Of a DNA stretch of 64,000 nucleotides, positions 1 to 12,152 are shown piece by piece (the stretch's first letter is position 1; each line of letters begins with the position of its first letter). The notes under the pieces were generated by a model that saw nothing but the letters and a program-made list of their open reading frames with translations, had not been told where the DNA came from and did no database searches. This DNA is from Coffea arabica. Lineage: Eukaryota; Streptophyta; Magnoliopsida; Gentianales; Rubiaceae. Location of the stretch: assembly GCF_036785885.1 (NCBI RefSeq), contig NC_092323.1:992001-1056000 (forward strand), read 5' to 3'. Both the position numbers and the translations under genes were made by a program.

Positions 1-121
1 TGTTCAAGAATTTTTCATGTTCCTTCAAATTTTGAGTCATTTCTCTTCAATAATTTACTGTTAAGTCATTGTATTTAAAACATTATTTCCCTCATCTGGA
101 TTTCTACACTTACTTTTTCAG

Positions 122-3100
122 ATGGTTGTCTTGCTGAAGAAACTGACTAATGGTGCATTACTTTCTCCATCAGAAGCACCAGAAGAATTCCGTGTTGGCA
201 TAATAAAATGTTTCAGAGCCTTGCTACTTTGTCTGGATCCTTGTATTGATGAGTTGTGCCAATGTAAACAAGTTGTTGGTTTGCCTGTACAACTAGTTAG
301 AAAGGATTCTGTCTCAAAACCTGCTTCAGAGGCAGAGCAATGTTTGCTTGCATTTCTCCAATCTGAGTCTGCTTCAGCTGCTGTTGGACATTGGCTATCA
401 CTTCTTCTTAAGGTTATTATCTATTTTTTTCACCTTATTTTAACTAGTTTTACTATATATGCATGTAAGTATCTTTTAAATCATTTTGTTGTTGGGAATC
501 AAGGCTGCTGATGTGGAGGCAGCACGAGGGCATCGAGGCAGCGCAACACTTCGCGTGGAAGCTTTCAAAACACTTCGTGTGCTTATTGCTAAGGTCTTTT
601 GTTGTACTTTTTGGCATTTGCATGGTTTCTGTTGCATTTGTTATTAGCTGTCTTTAGTGGAAGGCTTCAGTAATGTTCCTGAAAATTTTACTGGTTAACT
701 GAACAGAGCTACTCAATGGGTTTATTTTTCAAATGTAGCTTGAGATTAGATTAGCTGGAGATCGTATGATCATGAGGTATATACATCAAAATTCAGGAGA
801 TCTTCTAGGAAATTGGTTATTCGGTTTACATGATTTGAGAGCTGAGATTCTGTAAAGGCATCCATCCAGTGATATTGGCTCATTTAACAACCTTGTATTG
901 ATCAATCTTATGTGGTCTCTTGCAGGTTGGTAATGCAGATGCATTGGCTTTCTTTTTACCAGGTGTCATTAGTCAAATTGGCAAAGTTCTGCATATGTCC
1001 AAAACAATGGTTAGTGGGGCTGCAGGAAATACTGAAGCTTTAGACCAAGCAATCCGGAGTTTGGCAGAATTTCTTTCAATTGTTCTGAAGGATGATCAAA
1101 ATCTTCCTAGTCTTAGTCAATTTCCGGATGATAGTATTGTCCATCACATATGCAAGGAGAAGCCCCTTGTTTCCTTTCTGGATGAACTTCGTCACCTGGC
1201 TTCAAAGACTCAAGATCAGGGTGAAGTTGTGGTTCACAATGTGAGTGAAGCTGTTCAAAAGAGTACATCAATGCCTGACATCAGAAAGAGTGTGAGTGTG
1301 AATCCTGAAGGAACGAGAGGGGCTTTTCGTGTTGAACGTTCAAAGGATTGGATCATCAATGCTTCAGCTCACATAAATAAAATCTTGTCTAAAACTTTTC
1401 CCCATGTAGGTTTGGATATATATATATATATAATCTACATATATTTTATCTTTTAGGTCACGATTTGGTGCAATTTTTTCCCCTCACATTGTATAACTAA
1501 GTTGTTCCATATTCTTCAGCTTTCTTGTCATCCATCGAAGAAGGTGAGACTGGGAATTTTAGCAGCCATGCAGACACTTTTATTAAGTTGCAGTTACACA
1601 TTAAGAGGAAGCAGATTGTTGCTTTTGGTGAGTTGGAAGCAAATTAAGCTTAGTCGGTATGGCTCTTATGTGAGTTTTGTTATATATTACTAGTGGGCAT
1701 TAGGCTTTGACTGACACTTCACTATTAATAATGCAGGAATGCATTTGTGTTCTTGTTTGTGACGACTCTGAGGAAGTATCCTCTGCCGCACAGGTGTTCT
1801 TTGGATATTTGTTTTCATCAAATAGGGAACATCTGGAACATGATTTTGATGCCATCTTTAGCAGGTTCATTGTACTTCTGAGGAACAAATTATTCTGAAA
1901 TCGCATCCTTGTTTTCGGAAATATGATATGCTACTTGGTTTGAAATCTATTCAGGCTCATTGACAAGATTCCACATGCAGTGTTGGGAAACAATGAGTCA
2001 ATGGCTCTATCACATGCCCGGAAGTTACTTGTAGTGATATATTTCTCAGGTCCACGATTTGTGGCCATCCACCTACTTCAGTCTTCTGTACGTGGGATCC
2101 AGTTTTCTTTTCTCATTTTACACTTCTTGAGGGCCTTTCTATCAGATAAGGGTTAGAGAAACTAGTTTTTCAAATAAAATTTTTAAAAAGTACTCTAAAA
2201 GGTACTCTAAAAAGTAGTCTAATTTTTTTTAATGTTTAAAAATATCCCAAAATATATTTTAAAAACTCTACTACTGTTAAATATTCCAAAATATTTTCTA
2301 AAAATATCCCAAAATATACTCTAAAAACTCTGCTACAGTAAAATTTTTGAAAAACACCCTTAAAAACAGCTGATCCAAATGGAGCCCTAGTTTTGGACCT
2401 CCCTTGTATCATGGGCATTTCTATTAGACGAGTTAGAAAACCTAGTTTTTATGTCTCTTAGATTGGCAGATCATCAATTCCTTGACGTAGTTGTGACCTC
2501 TTTTAACTTAATTTTTAGTTCATAAAGGGAATAACACATCAGTTCTATTGCATGTATTACTTTTGCTTGTCCTGTTGCAAATTGTTCAATGGGCTTCCAT
2601 TTATTTGTTTATTTTATGGATAAAAGTCAGCATTATTGTCTTCTGATGGGTTTTCAGGTGACTGCTGCTCGATTCTTGGATATTTTTGCCCTCTGCCTGA
2701 GTCCGAATACCACATTTTCCGGCTCACTTGACAAGCTTGTTGCAGCAAAACCACCTTCAGCAGGGTATATGCATTCGATTGCAGAGATGAAATCTATGAG
2801 GAATGCTGGTTCTGAAGGTTTCGAGTCCCCTGAAACCACCAAAGTACCTTACCCACCAAAAAATGTGTCAAATGCCTATGTGCTGCCAGGCTTGCCACCT
2901 TGGTTCGCTTATATAAGTGGTCAGAAGCTGTATAAGGTGCTTGCAGCAGTTCTTAGACTTGTAGGATTATCATTGTTTACAGGTTGATTTTGTTTCATGA
3001 ACTATTTGTTTGTTCTTTGTTGTTTTGGTTGTGATTTCTACTTAAGCCTGGTTATCTTCTTTTCTTTTGACTAGACTCCCAAAACGAAGGATCTCTCTCT

Positions 3101-4150
3101 GTCACGATTGATATTCCCCTTGGTTACTTGCGTAAATTGATTTCTGAGATTCGGACTAGGGAATGCAGTATGGAAAGCTGGGAGTCTTGGTATAATAGAA
3201 CGGGATCAGGACAGCTGGTGCGACAGGCTAGTACTGCTGTATGCATTCTAAATGAAATGATTTATGGTCTTTCAGATCAAGCAATTAGTAGCTTTGGAAG
3301 AATGTTTCAGCACTCCAATTTGAAATGGCAAGAGATTGAGGAATGTGATGCAAATGGTTATGCTCAGCCGTGCAAGTGTGATCAACCTGTGCCAGATAAC
3401 AACCTTTGGCATGTTTGTAACCATAGCAGGGCTAGGAATAACTTAATTCACAGTATTGGGAGTGTATTACATGAATATCTTTCTCCTGAAGTGTGGACTC
3501 TCCCACTTGATCATACAGATTCTAGTATACAGTCTTATAGTGGCGGCAGAGCTTTAGCTTTGCATTTCTTCAATGATAATGCTGTGCTTCACCAGGAAAT
3601 ATATCTCTTCTTCTTAAATTTTTTTTTTAAACAATATCACTACAAGTTGTTGGGCCTCTATTATCAATGTTGATTTGAATTTATTATTTCTTAAACAGGT
3701 TATCATTGAAGGAATTGGTGTCCTCACAATGTGCCTTGGGAAAGAATTTTCTTCTTCTGGGTTTCTTCACTCCTCTCTCTTTATGTTGCTGGAGAATCTT
3801 ATATGCTCTAATTTTGAAGTTAAAAGTGCATCTGATGCTGTCTTACACATTATGGCTGCTACACTTGATTACCCAACGGTAGGGGTTGCATTTCTTGAGA
3901 ATTGGTGGATTTTGTTGTTAGTTACATTAAGTTTTTAAATATGTTGTAGGTGGGCCATTTAGTTCTGGCAAATTCAGACTATGTAATAGACTCAATATGC
4001 CGGCAACTGCGTCATTTGGATCTTAATCCTCACATGCCAAACGTACTTGCTGCAATTCTTTCCTATATCGGAGTAGCTCATAAAATACTACCGTTGTTGG
4101 AGGAGCCGGTATGGGTTCACTTTTCCAGTTTCAACATATTGCAGCAGAAA

Positions 4151-4191
<41 letters not shown>

Positions 4192-7100
4192 GTTTGACAG
4201 TACTTGCCTGCCTCTCCATATCAATTGTTATCATTACTCAAACTGCTCCACCTAGGGTCTGACGTGGTGAACAATTTACAGATGCGCGCTGTTTCTTTGG
4301 AACTTGAAATTCTTGGCAGACACCAGCACCCAGATTTGACTGTTCCCTTCTTAAAGGTAATCTCTGTGTACTCATCCATGACTTTCTGCATCCACACAGC
4401 ATCATAATTGTTGTTCCCTCTACATATCATAGATGGTCATAGGACAAAGCTTTTTCATGGAAATTGCTGGAGCCTGTTATGACTGTTTGATTGCTTCATT
4501 TTTTAATCTACATGGAGAATAGATTGGTTTAATGATCTTGTTTTTCTTTTCCTTTTGCGAAACTTTTTCAGGCAGTGGCAGAAATAGGTAAGGCTTCAAA
4601 ACAGGAGGCCTGTACTCTGCCAAATCAAGCAGAAGCATTATACAAGGATATCAAATCCAACATTTTAGATTTAGAGAAGAGAAAAGGGAATGAGTTTTGT
4701 TCTTCAAGATCATCCATTGAAGTTGATGCAACTGTGGAATTCCCAGAATCTGGTTAGTACCTCTGAAAGTTTTGTGAAAAATGCTTGATTTGTAAACATA
4801 CATACTTCTGAGAACAGTTGCATTTCCAGGATCTGGTTAGTATGTAACGGTATATACTTTTGAGTTTTCAAATTGAAAATAATTGCTGTTATTAACTCAT
4901 TGTACATTCTTCTAGATTTAAATACTTGTGACAAACTAGTTGTGTGATTAGTTCATGAATATCGTCTTTGTTTTGAAGTTTGTTTCTGTGCGTTATTGCT
5001 AATTGGTGTCTTTATGATTTTAGCATGCTTACACAATAGATGCATTTTCCCTTTTTTCTTTACTTGTAATTTCATCTCTTTTTTAACCCTAAGGAAGATA
5101 CTCTTAGGATTGCTGGGGGATGAATTTCTATGTTGTGCCAGTAGGTAGCTCTTCAAAATGTCATTTTTTACAACAAAACAATGGCCTTCTTGTTTGTAAC
5201 ATGTGTAAATTGTAAGTGACATCTGTTCTTACTTTTTTTTTATAATGTAGATGGTCACCTATGACAGAATGAATGCCCTTAAATATTTTGACATCTTGAT
5301 ATTTTTTGGGAAACAGAGGTGGGTATCTGTTACAATCATGACAGTAGACAGATACAGCATTGGGAATCAGTTCTGTTCAAATTGAATGATTCTAGAAGAT
5401 GTAGGAGTATAGTTGGATCAATTGCTGGTTCTTGTCTAATTGCTGCTGCTCCTCTTCTCGCTTCATCTATGCTAGCAGCTTGCTTGATAGCTCTTGATGT
5501 AATTGAGGTATGGAATTTTCTCTATAGTATCTAATTTTCTCAGTATTTCGTTAACTGCATTGATCAGAAATCTTTGTTTGAACCTTGAGGAGGTTGCTTT
5601 TGCCTTCTTAGCAGACTTGCTAGACAGAGTATTGCTTCTGCAGTTTCCAGATCAATACTACTATTAGCATCTTTCTTCTACGTATTAATGGTACCAAGCA
5701 CTTATTGTTTTGTAAAATGAGTTTTCTGTCATGTGCCAGATAAGAGAGACTTTCTAATAGGTTTTTGAGCATTATTAGTTTTTATTCAGTTGCCTGCAAC
5801 ACTTTCTTGAAATAGCTCACTGTAAAGATTCAGCTGGTGGTGGGAGTTAAGAGAGAATTGAAAAGAAAGGAAGAGAGAAGTGGATAGGGAGAGAAGAAGG
5901 AGATGAAGCAGATTGCAGGAGGAAGAAAGAGAATGTTGTATTAGACAGAAATGAGAAGTGGCATGTACATTCACCTTGTTCTTTCCACTCGTCCCCACTA
6001 GCTATTTTAACTAGCTCTATATAACTGACAAATGGATTGTGTAACTAATTTACAGTTATTCAATTAGAATTAAATTCACCTATTCCAATTGTACCCTTGT
6101 AGTACTAGATTTATTACACACACCCAATTTGGAAACATTCTGGATTGCTGTTCTTAAAACGTCTAATATTAGAGAAATCTTTCATCTTAAGTTGGTCTGA
6201 AATGATCTCTCATCTAGTTGCCCCAGCTAGGGTCATTGTAGAGCAATATTATCTCCCTTTTAAGTCTTATCTATAGCTGCTGCATTTTAGATGCCCAATA
6301 AACCACCACTGAATTGAAAATACCAGATGAAAGGATGACTTTTAACAATTGTATCTATGATGTATAAGAAATGTATAGATAGCATAATAGATTTATTTTG
6401 AGGTTTGGTTAACATTATGAGTTCTCGCTTTATATTGCTCTTCTTCTCCTTCTTCTTCGTTTTTAAATTTATTTAGGATGCCATTGAGACACTTGCCAAG
6501 GTGGAAGATGCCTACAAGCTTGAGAAGAAAGCTAAAGCAGCACTTCATCAAATCTTCGACTTGTATTCACTTCATAACCTTCGAGATGCACTAGATGCAG
6601 CTGAGGATGAAGCTGGAGAGAACAGATTGCTTCCTGCAATGAACAAAATTTGGCCTTTCTTGATTGCTTGTGTTCGAAATAAGAATCCAGTGGTGAGTGT
6701 TCCATAACTTTCAGTAGGTTTGTTGCCAAAAGTGTGATATAACTTCTTTCTATCTTTGAAGTCTTCTTAGTCCGTTGTTGCCAACATTGTGGTGTATACT
6801 GCATTTAAACAATAGTGGCCAAGCAGCCTAGTATGGTGGATTGTTTACATGATATCAACAATTAAGTGTGTGTTCATGTCCAGGTTAGATATGTGATCAG
6901 GGATTTTAGATGTCCACATAGCTGTTACACTAAACAGCATTCAGTGAGCGAGGTTGGGTTCTTGGAAATCTGCTTGATCCATGTATGAATGAGTAGACTC
7001 TTTCTAAAAGTATTAATGTAAACCTACATTAATCAACATTTACTAGGCATTTCTGCTGTAAGCTTTGATGAGAACAAAAACTCATGATTCTTCTTTGGTG

Positions 7101-7993
7101 TTCTCATGTACCTTTGGCTATAGCTGGTGATGTTAGGTGCCTGATTTGGCAATACACCAACTTAGTGGCTGACTTAAGGTTGATTTGAAGATCAGAATTC
7201 TTCGATTGGTTATCTCTGATCAGTCTTCATAGGATATGGTTAAGTTGGTGTTGCTTGTTGACACCTTCAAATTGGTTTTGCACTAATTGTTTTTATCTTC
7301 ATTTGCACTTCTGCATGTGTCTCAGATTTTGACTTCTCAATTTGGTTATTCCCGTAGGCTGTCCAAAGGTGTTCATGTACAATTAGCAACATGGTGCAAA
7401 TCTGTGGAGGAGATTTCTTTTCTCGGCGTTTTCACACCAATGGGATCCACTTGTGGAAACTTCTAGGCTCATCCCCATTTGAGAAAAAGCCCATTTCAAG
7501 AGAGGATAGAACTCCTTTGCAGCTTCCTTATGGGAGCGTTTCCTTCTCTTCTGAGGGCAGTGTAGCCGAGCTATCTGACCTAAAAGTTCAGGCAGCGGTG
7601 CTCAACATGATTGCTGATATAGCTAAGAATAAAAGGAGCGCTTCGGCTTTAGAGGCAGTCCTGAAGAAGGTTAGTGGTCTTGTAGTAGGAATAGCTTGTA
7701 GCGGTGTTATGGGTCTTCGAGACGCGGCTATAAATGCTCTTGTGGGTCTCGCATCCATAGACCCCGATCTTGTTTGGCTTCTAGTAGCTGATATATACTT
7801 GTCGCTAAAGAAAAAAGATGTTCTTTCACCACCAGGCAACGAGTTTCCAGAAGTATCTCAGATCCTGCCTTCACCTTCATCGTCTAAAGGGTACCTCTAC
7901 TTTGAATATGGTGGGCAGAGTTATGGGTTTGACATTGATTTTTCAGCTGTGGAGCATGTGTTTAAATTGCTGGATGGGCAATATTGTACATGA
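122..7993 (+). CDS. TTI1: TELO2-interacting protein 1 homologue (TTI1-like HEAT/ARM protein), 5' end outside window
   Basis: Twelve exons are traced: 122-412, 504-593, 926-1405, 1520-1627, 1737-1864, 1955-2087, 2658-2982 + 3075-3595, 3699-3878, 3950-4108, 4201-4356, 4572-4752 + 5317-5507, 6477-6692 and 7358-7993 (intron phases agree throughout). They encode the last 1264 residues. The family is about 1330-1350 aa, so roughly 70-80 N-terminal residues lie before the window. The ATG at 122 is not the start: it follows a TTTTCAG acceptor and continues an upstream exon. The protein is leucine-rich helical HEAT/ARM-type throughout, without catalytic motifs. Known family role: scaffold of the TEL2-TTI1-TTI2 co-chaperone complex that matures PIKK kinases (TOR, ATM, ATR). 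The C-terminal exon (from 7358) has the conserved block around residues LKVQAAVLNMIADI. Oddities: the intron after 3595 begins GA rather than GT, and the intron 2088-2657 contains a MITE remnant. The assignment rests on recognised similarity to the plant ARM-repeat TTI1 protein. Confidence 0.85.
2150..2396 (+). mobile_element. truncated MITE remnant in a TTI1 intron
   Basis: An A/T-rich stretch made of variations on AAAATATCCCAAAATATA and AAAACTCTGCTACAGTAAAA ends in CAGCTGATCCAAATGGAGCC. That terminus matches the right end of the large AT-rich element at 20776. A second copy of the same short subfamily lies at 45850-46085 in the opposite orientation and keeps the other terminus. The left end is not recognisable here, so the copy is truncated. 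Boundaries are approximate. It lies inside the intron 2088-2657 and is presumably spliced out. Confidence 0.6.
5508..6476 (+). other. long TTI1 intron (969 bp)
   Basis: Intron between the exons ending 5507 and starting 6477. It holds a purine-rich tract (about 5840-5940, GAGAGAAGAAGGAGATG-like) and otherwise AT-rich sequence. I see no gene, RNA or intact transposon in it. Confidence 0.6.
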
Positions 7994-8593
7994 CATGGGT
8001 TGTATAATGTACAGAACTGTTTTGGCTGAATGGGGAAGGAGGAGGGTTAGTATAGTCAAACAGTGTATATACTTGACCCAAACTTTTTATGTCCGGTATC
8101 CTAGCCGAGACAAAGGCCCTCTGTTAGTTTGGGGTTAAGAGTATGTGGAGACCTTGTACTATAAAATGGAGGGAATGAAGCTTTGAAAAGTTGTACCCAA
8201 TCTTTCAGATGTAGTAGTTCTGTAGTCCAATGAATCATCCTATCAATCTGAATCATCCTATCAATCTGGAGGTAGCAAATTATTGATAACATTTTGCGTA
8301 CTTGGTATCCCTTTGGTAGCCAGTCCATAGTGCTGCATTGTGTCCCGGTATCACGCAAAAATATCGGGTTCTATTTCTAATCAGTTGAACAGAGAACAAG
8401 GCCGCCTTTGACTACAATTCGTTGGCCTTGATAGGGTGGGACAGAACTCAATGGGGCGACTGAAAATTGAAAAACTCGGGATTGATTAAGCTGCAAAAAG
8501 CCAAAGTGGAACTGCATGCGTACTTTAAGTTTGAGCTAACACGCCCAATGAGCCAAGGTTGTTGCACTAACTTGTGACAAAACTAAAGAGTGG

Positions 8594-8625
<32 letters not shown>

Positions 8626-9438
8626 GGTTGAGGGAACTAAAGAGTGATTCAATAGTGTCAAATATATTTTACCTTTTCATTTTATAAACATTACTGTAAA
8701 ACTCCCATCTTTAGTACTATTAGTGACGAGTTATTCACGAGTAGTTCAGTTTAAGTTTGGTGTTAATCAAACTCGAGTCAAGCTCAAGCTATTCAAATGG
8801 ACAAACAAGTAGAATTCGAGCTCCTTAGCTTCAGGTTCAAGTGCTTGACGAGTCTATTCAAGTGTTTAATTTTTTTATTTATTTTCATTACATTTATTAT
8901 GAATTTACATTTTTAGATTTACAAACTATGGAGTTTACGATATAGAATTCTCAAGGGTTGCAAAAATTCATAAAAAAAAAAACTAATCCAAAAAAAAAAA
9001 TTTGGCCCAATTCATTCATACAACGAAGCAAGGTTCTTTGACATTTGCCAAAATTCGAAAACTCAACTCCTTTGTCATCAGTAATTAGTTCTCATCAATT
9101 ACCAATTTCAGTAATCAGTTGACATCTCCTATAATCAATTTTAGTAATCAGTTGATATTAATTTTAAAAATTTTGGAGTATTTTAAAGGATTACTGTAGA
9201 TAAAGTTGAAAAAAGAAACTTATCTATTAAAAACATGCCAAAAACTTACCAAGTTAACAAATGAATGTAGCTAAAACAAAAGGCATGCAAACGATCAAGT
9301 ATAGGTCCAACCAAACCCATGTTTGAACAGTTTGAATGTGATGATTCTTTTAGCAGGTTGGGTATGGTGCTTGAGAGAGCGAGAAAGAGTCGAATCTTTA
9401 CCATTGGAAATGAAGTTAAGAAAAAACTCAACTATCCC
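7994..9438. other. intergenic region downstream of TTI1
   Basis: No coding feature seen. The first few hundred bases are probably TTI1 3' UTR. An 18-bp direct duplication (TGAATCATCCTATCAATC twice) lies around 8231-8266 and a 23-base T run near 8596. Around 8750-8860 there is a decayed stretch rich in CAAACTCGAGTCAAGCTC-type words, reminiscent of the subterminal sequence of the hAT element at 15691-17165 but too degraded to delimit. Confidence 0.5.
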
Positions 9439-9565
9439 TTTTTTTTTTTTTTTTGTCGATACAGGGGTGTTTGGGTCAATCCTTACGGGGCCCGACTAAT
9501 CCCCTGCGCCTCGGGCCCGGCGCCCCAACTCGGCCCGAACACGTTAATCCCTACCATAGGTAATT
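9439..9565 (-). repeat. possible SINE fragment, antisense
   Basis: A T-rich tract at 9439-9454 is followed by a GC-rich segment (GGGGTGTTTGGGTCAATCC ... CTCGGGCCCGG) unlike the AT-rich surroundings. The GGGTGTTTGGG...CGACTAATCC word order resembles the 3' half of Au-type plant SINEs in antisense, with the T run as the reverse-complemented tail. No box A or box B is seen and no target-site duplication is clear, so this could be another dispersed repeat. Confidence 0.35.
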
Positions 9566-10800
9566 GATGAGTGTTCTAGCTCCGATCCCAATGGATTGGA
9601 CCTTTGATCAAATTGCACCCTTAGATCGGCTGACTAGTTTTAAGGAAGGGTTTTACTTTGACCTTAAGAGTGCCATTGATAGATAAATTCTTCTAAACCT
9701 GCACACTATGACTAGCAATGCAGTAGAAGAAATTTCCAACATCTCATAGAAAAAGGTATAAATAAGCAACTGCAAGTTTAGAAATTCATTTCTTCCAATT
9801 GAACTTTCTCGAACTATTTCTTTTTAAGAATCAAAAAAATTTATGCCAAAATAATATATGTCAAGAAGAACAAAAAGCCTTGAGTCATTAGTTGTGGCTA
9901 ATTTAGTCGCTCAACTATATATTTGTAGTCAATCTAATTCTTTTTTTTGGCTGAGTCAAATGATACAAGATTCTTCATTAAAGACTCGAAGAACAGAGGG
10001 GCAAAAATAGAACCCCACTATCCAGGCCTCATTAAAAATTATTTAGGAACAGAATTCATGTTTAGGAAACAATTTTCTAGTATGTATAGTTCTTATGCTC
10101 CAAATTTCATCCTTCCAAGAAAACTTTGTGCACAAAGCTCAGAAAATTATTGTTCAAAATATGACAACAATATCAGAAACTTCTATAATCAATCTAATTA
10201 ATATTACATCCATCTTATCAAATTTGAATTCTTAACATAAGGAACAAGTTATAACCAAGTATATCTACTTTCTCACACAATCACCATTCTTGTGAAACCA
10301 ATACTACCCCCAAAACTATGACCTTTCATTTATATTGTGAATCCCTAGATGCAAAAAGAATTTCATATGCTTTTATAAGGCATGGTTGATCAACCATGTA
10401 GCAAGTGATAAACCCCAACTTAGAAGCATAATAGCCAGCATTAGCCTTGATTTTGCCATAGTCTTTTAAACTTCTTTAAAAAGCTAGCTTTTCATTATTT
10501 TTAGCCAAAATTGTGTTTTGTGCACTTTCTCCATGTTCTTGCTTCTCAGTAAACCGTGAATAGCAGTAGTTGCTTTCCTACGTATTGGTGAACTGTGCTA
10601 CTTGAGTTGAAGAAACCACAATCATAGCTAGTTTGTATTCAATAAAAAATTTTACAAATTATATTGCAAACCACAATGACAAGAGAAATATTCAAAACAA
10701 CTACTCTGTAATTTTCGCAATGATGAAATCTCTGTGCTAGATTGGCATTCTTTCATGAAGTTCTTATCTTCGTTACCTCGCCACACTTACAATATATAAT
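9566..10800. other. gene-free AT-rich spacer
   Basis: No gene, RNA or delimited repeat is supported here. Short open frames exist but lack splice context, family similarity or codon bias. Confidence 0.5.
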
Positions 10801-11163
10801 AGGATTAAAAACAAAAAAGTCCCCTGTGGTATACCTAATACACAAAAAAGCCTTCCATGGTTTCAAAACATACAAAACGACATTTCATGTTTTGAACTAA
10901 ATTGTAAACTAACAGAATTCGTTAAAGTTAACGAAAATGACGGTTTCTGCTGTTAACTTACCGGATTCCATTAAGTTTACCGTTAAATTTAACGGATTCT
11001 GTTAAATTTTCCGTTAAATTTACCGGATTTCGTTAAGTTTAACAAATTTTGTTAGTTTATAATTTAGTTCAAAACATGAGGTGTCGTTTTATATATTTTG
11101 AAATCATGGGGGACTTTTTTGTATATTAGATATACCACAGAGGATTTTTTTGCTTTTAACCCT
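10801..11163. mobile_element. foldback MITE with about 110-bp terminal inverted repeats
   Basis: The left end (AGGATTAAAAACAAAAAAGT...) is the near-complement of the right end (...TTGCTTTTAACCCT). Complementarity extends about 110-120 bp inward on each side, including the GTCCCCTGTGGTATACCTAA word and CATGTTTTGAACTAAATT. The centre (10915-11045) is built from short alternating repeats of GTTAAATTTAACGGATT type. It is flanked by ATATAAT on the left and ATATAAT on the right, a possible 7-bp duplication that could be chance in this AT-rich context. There is no coding capacity, so it is non-autonomous. Superfamily is not determined. Confidence 0.75.
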
Positions 11164-11838
11164 ATATAATAATATATAAATTGGTTTGGCATCATCTTGT
11201 TGTAACGAACTCCCAACCCGATTATATTGGTCCTTCTGGGGTTGTTTGGTAAAATTCAATGGGATCTGAAATTTTGGGTTTAGGTTTTGCTTGAGAAACC
11301 TATTTTCATTCCCATAAATTTGGATTTGTTCATATTTCACCAATGATAAAGTGTTTTTAATGATTTTAATGTGGGTTGGAGTGTAAGGTTTCTTTTGACC
11401 TCCTCTATTCACAGGGTTTGTAGTGGAGATTTTTGTATCATTTGTGGTTTAGCCAAAAAATAATAAAAAAAGAAGAGAAATCAAGATTGGCTTATGTGAA
11501 TATATAGTTTGAGGGATTAAATTGGGCAGACATCAAATTTCAGGGACTATTTGGGCTTCTAATAAGTAGTTTAGGGATCGATCTGGTCACTTCGTCTACC
11601 TAATAACATGCAAAACAAAACGACTTAAAAAAAAAAAGAAAAAAAGTTATCATGTCAAGTCGACAGTAAAAAAAAGAAATTCAAGTCCACAGTAGCCAGG
11701 AAAGAAAGAGAGGTGAGAGTCCATGCATTAGTGAGAATGCGACATGGCATGCAGGCAAAAGGTCTAATGGCCACTCCCGTCAATTTGTCTTGGCAATCCA
11801 ACCTCTCTTCCACTACTACTACTACAACTACTTACTAC
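11164..11838. other. gene-free spacer
   Basis: No gene seen. AT-rich sequence with A-rich tracts (11450-11480, 11627-11650). It includes a phrase near 11510-11580 (AGGGACTATTTGGGC type) common in decayed plant dispersed repeats, but no ends can be set. Confidence 0.45.
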
Positions 11839-12152
11839 TAATGTTTTAAAACTCAGATCGGAAAGTGAATCGAAAAACTTTTCGATTTGCTATTCACCAA
11901 TTCAATCGATTCAATCTCGATTCAAAGTTTAAATTTTTTAATTTATTTTAAGGTTAAAAATTTTGAATAAAACTAAACTATTTGTTTTAGAAAATAAAAA
12001 TTTAATAAAAATCGGTAGAACCTCCCAATTTTTACTGATTTTTGATCGGTTCAATAGATTTTTTGAGTTACTCATTAAACCAGACGGATGCATGGTTGGT
12101 TCATAATTCGACTGTTCGAACTAGTCGATTCGATTCGATTTTTAAAACACTG
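11839..12152. mobile_element. non-autonomous hAT MITE, 314 bp
   Basis: The element is bounded by an exact 8-bp target-site duplication, CTTACTAC, at 11831-11838 and 12153-12160. Its termini are inverted repeats: TAATGTTTTAAAACTC on the left, and CAGTGTTTTAAAAATCG reading inward from the right. The interior is AT-rich with ATCGATTCGATT-type subterminal repeats and no open frame. An 8-bp duplication with short TIRs is characteristic of the hAT superfamily. The exact duplication suggests a fairly recent insertion. Confidence 0.8.

Noticed and set aside
122-511. ATG at 122 as the start of an independent 129-aa protein
   Set aside because: It directly follows a TTTTCAG acceptor, the reading continues into a donor at 412, and the sequence is internal to TTI1-like proteins.
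3596-3698. U12-type AT-AC intron in TTI1
   Set aside because: The ATATCTC donor-like word is displaced from the required junction, the acceptor is AG, and the CTTAA branch-like word is too close to it.
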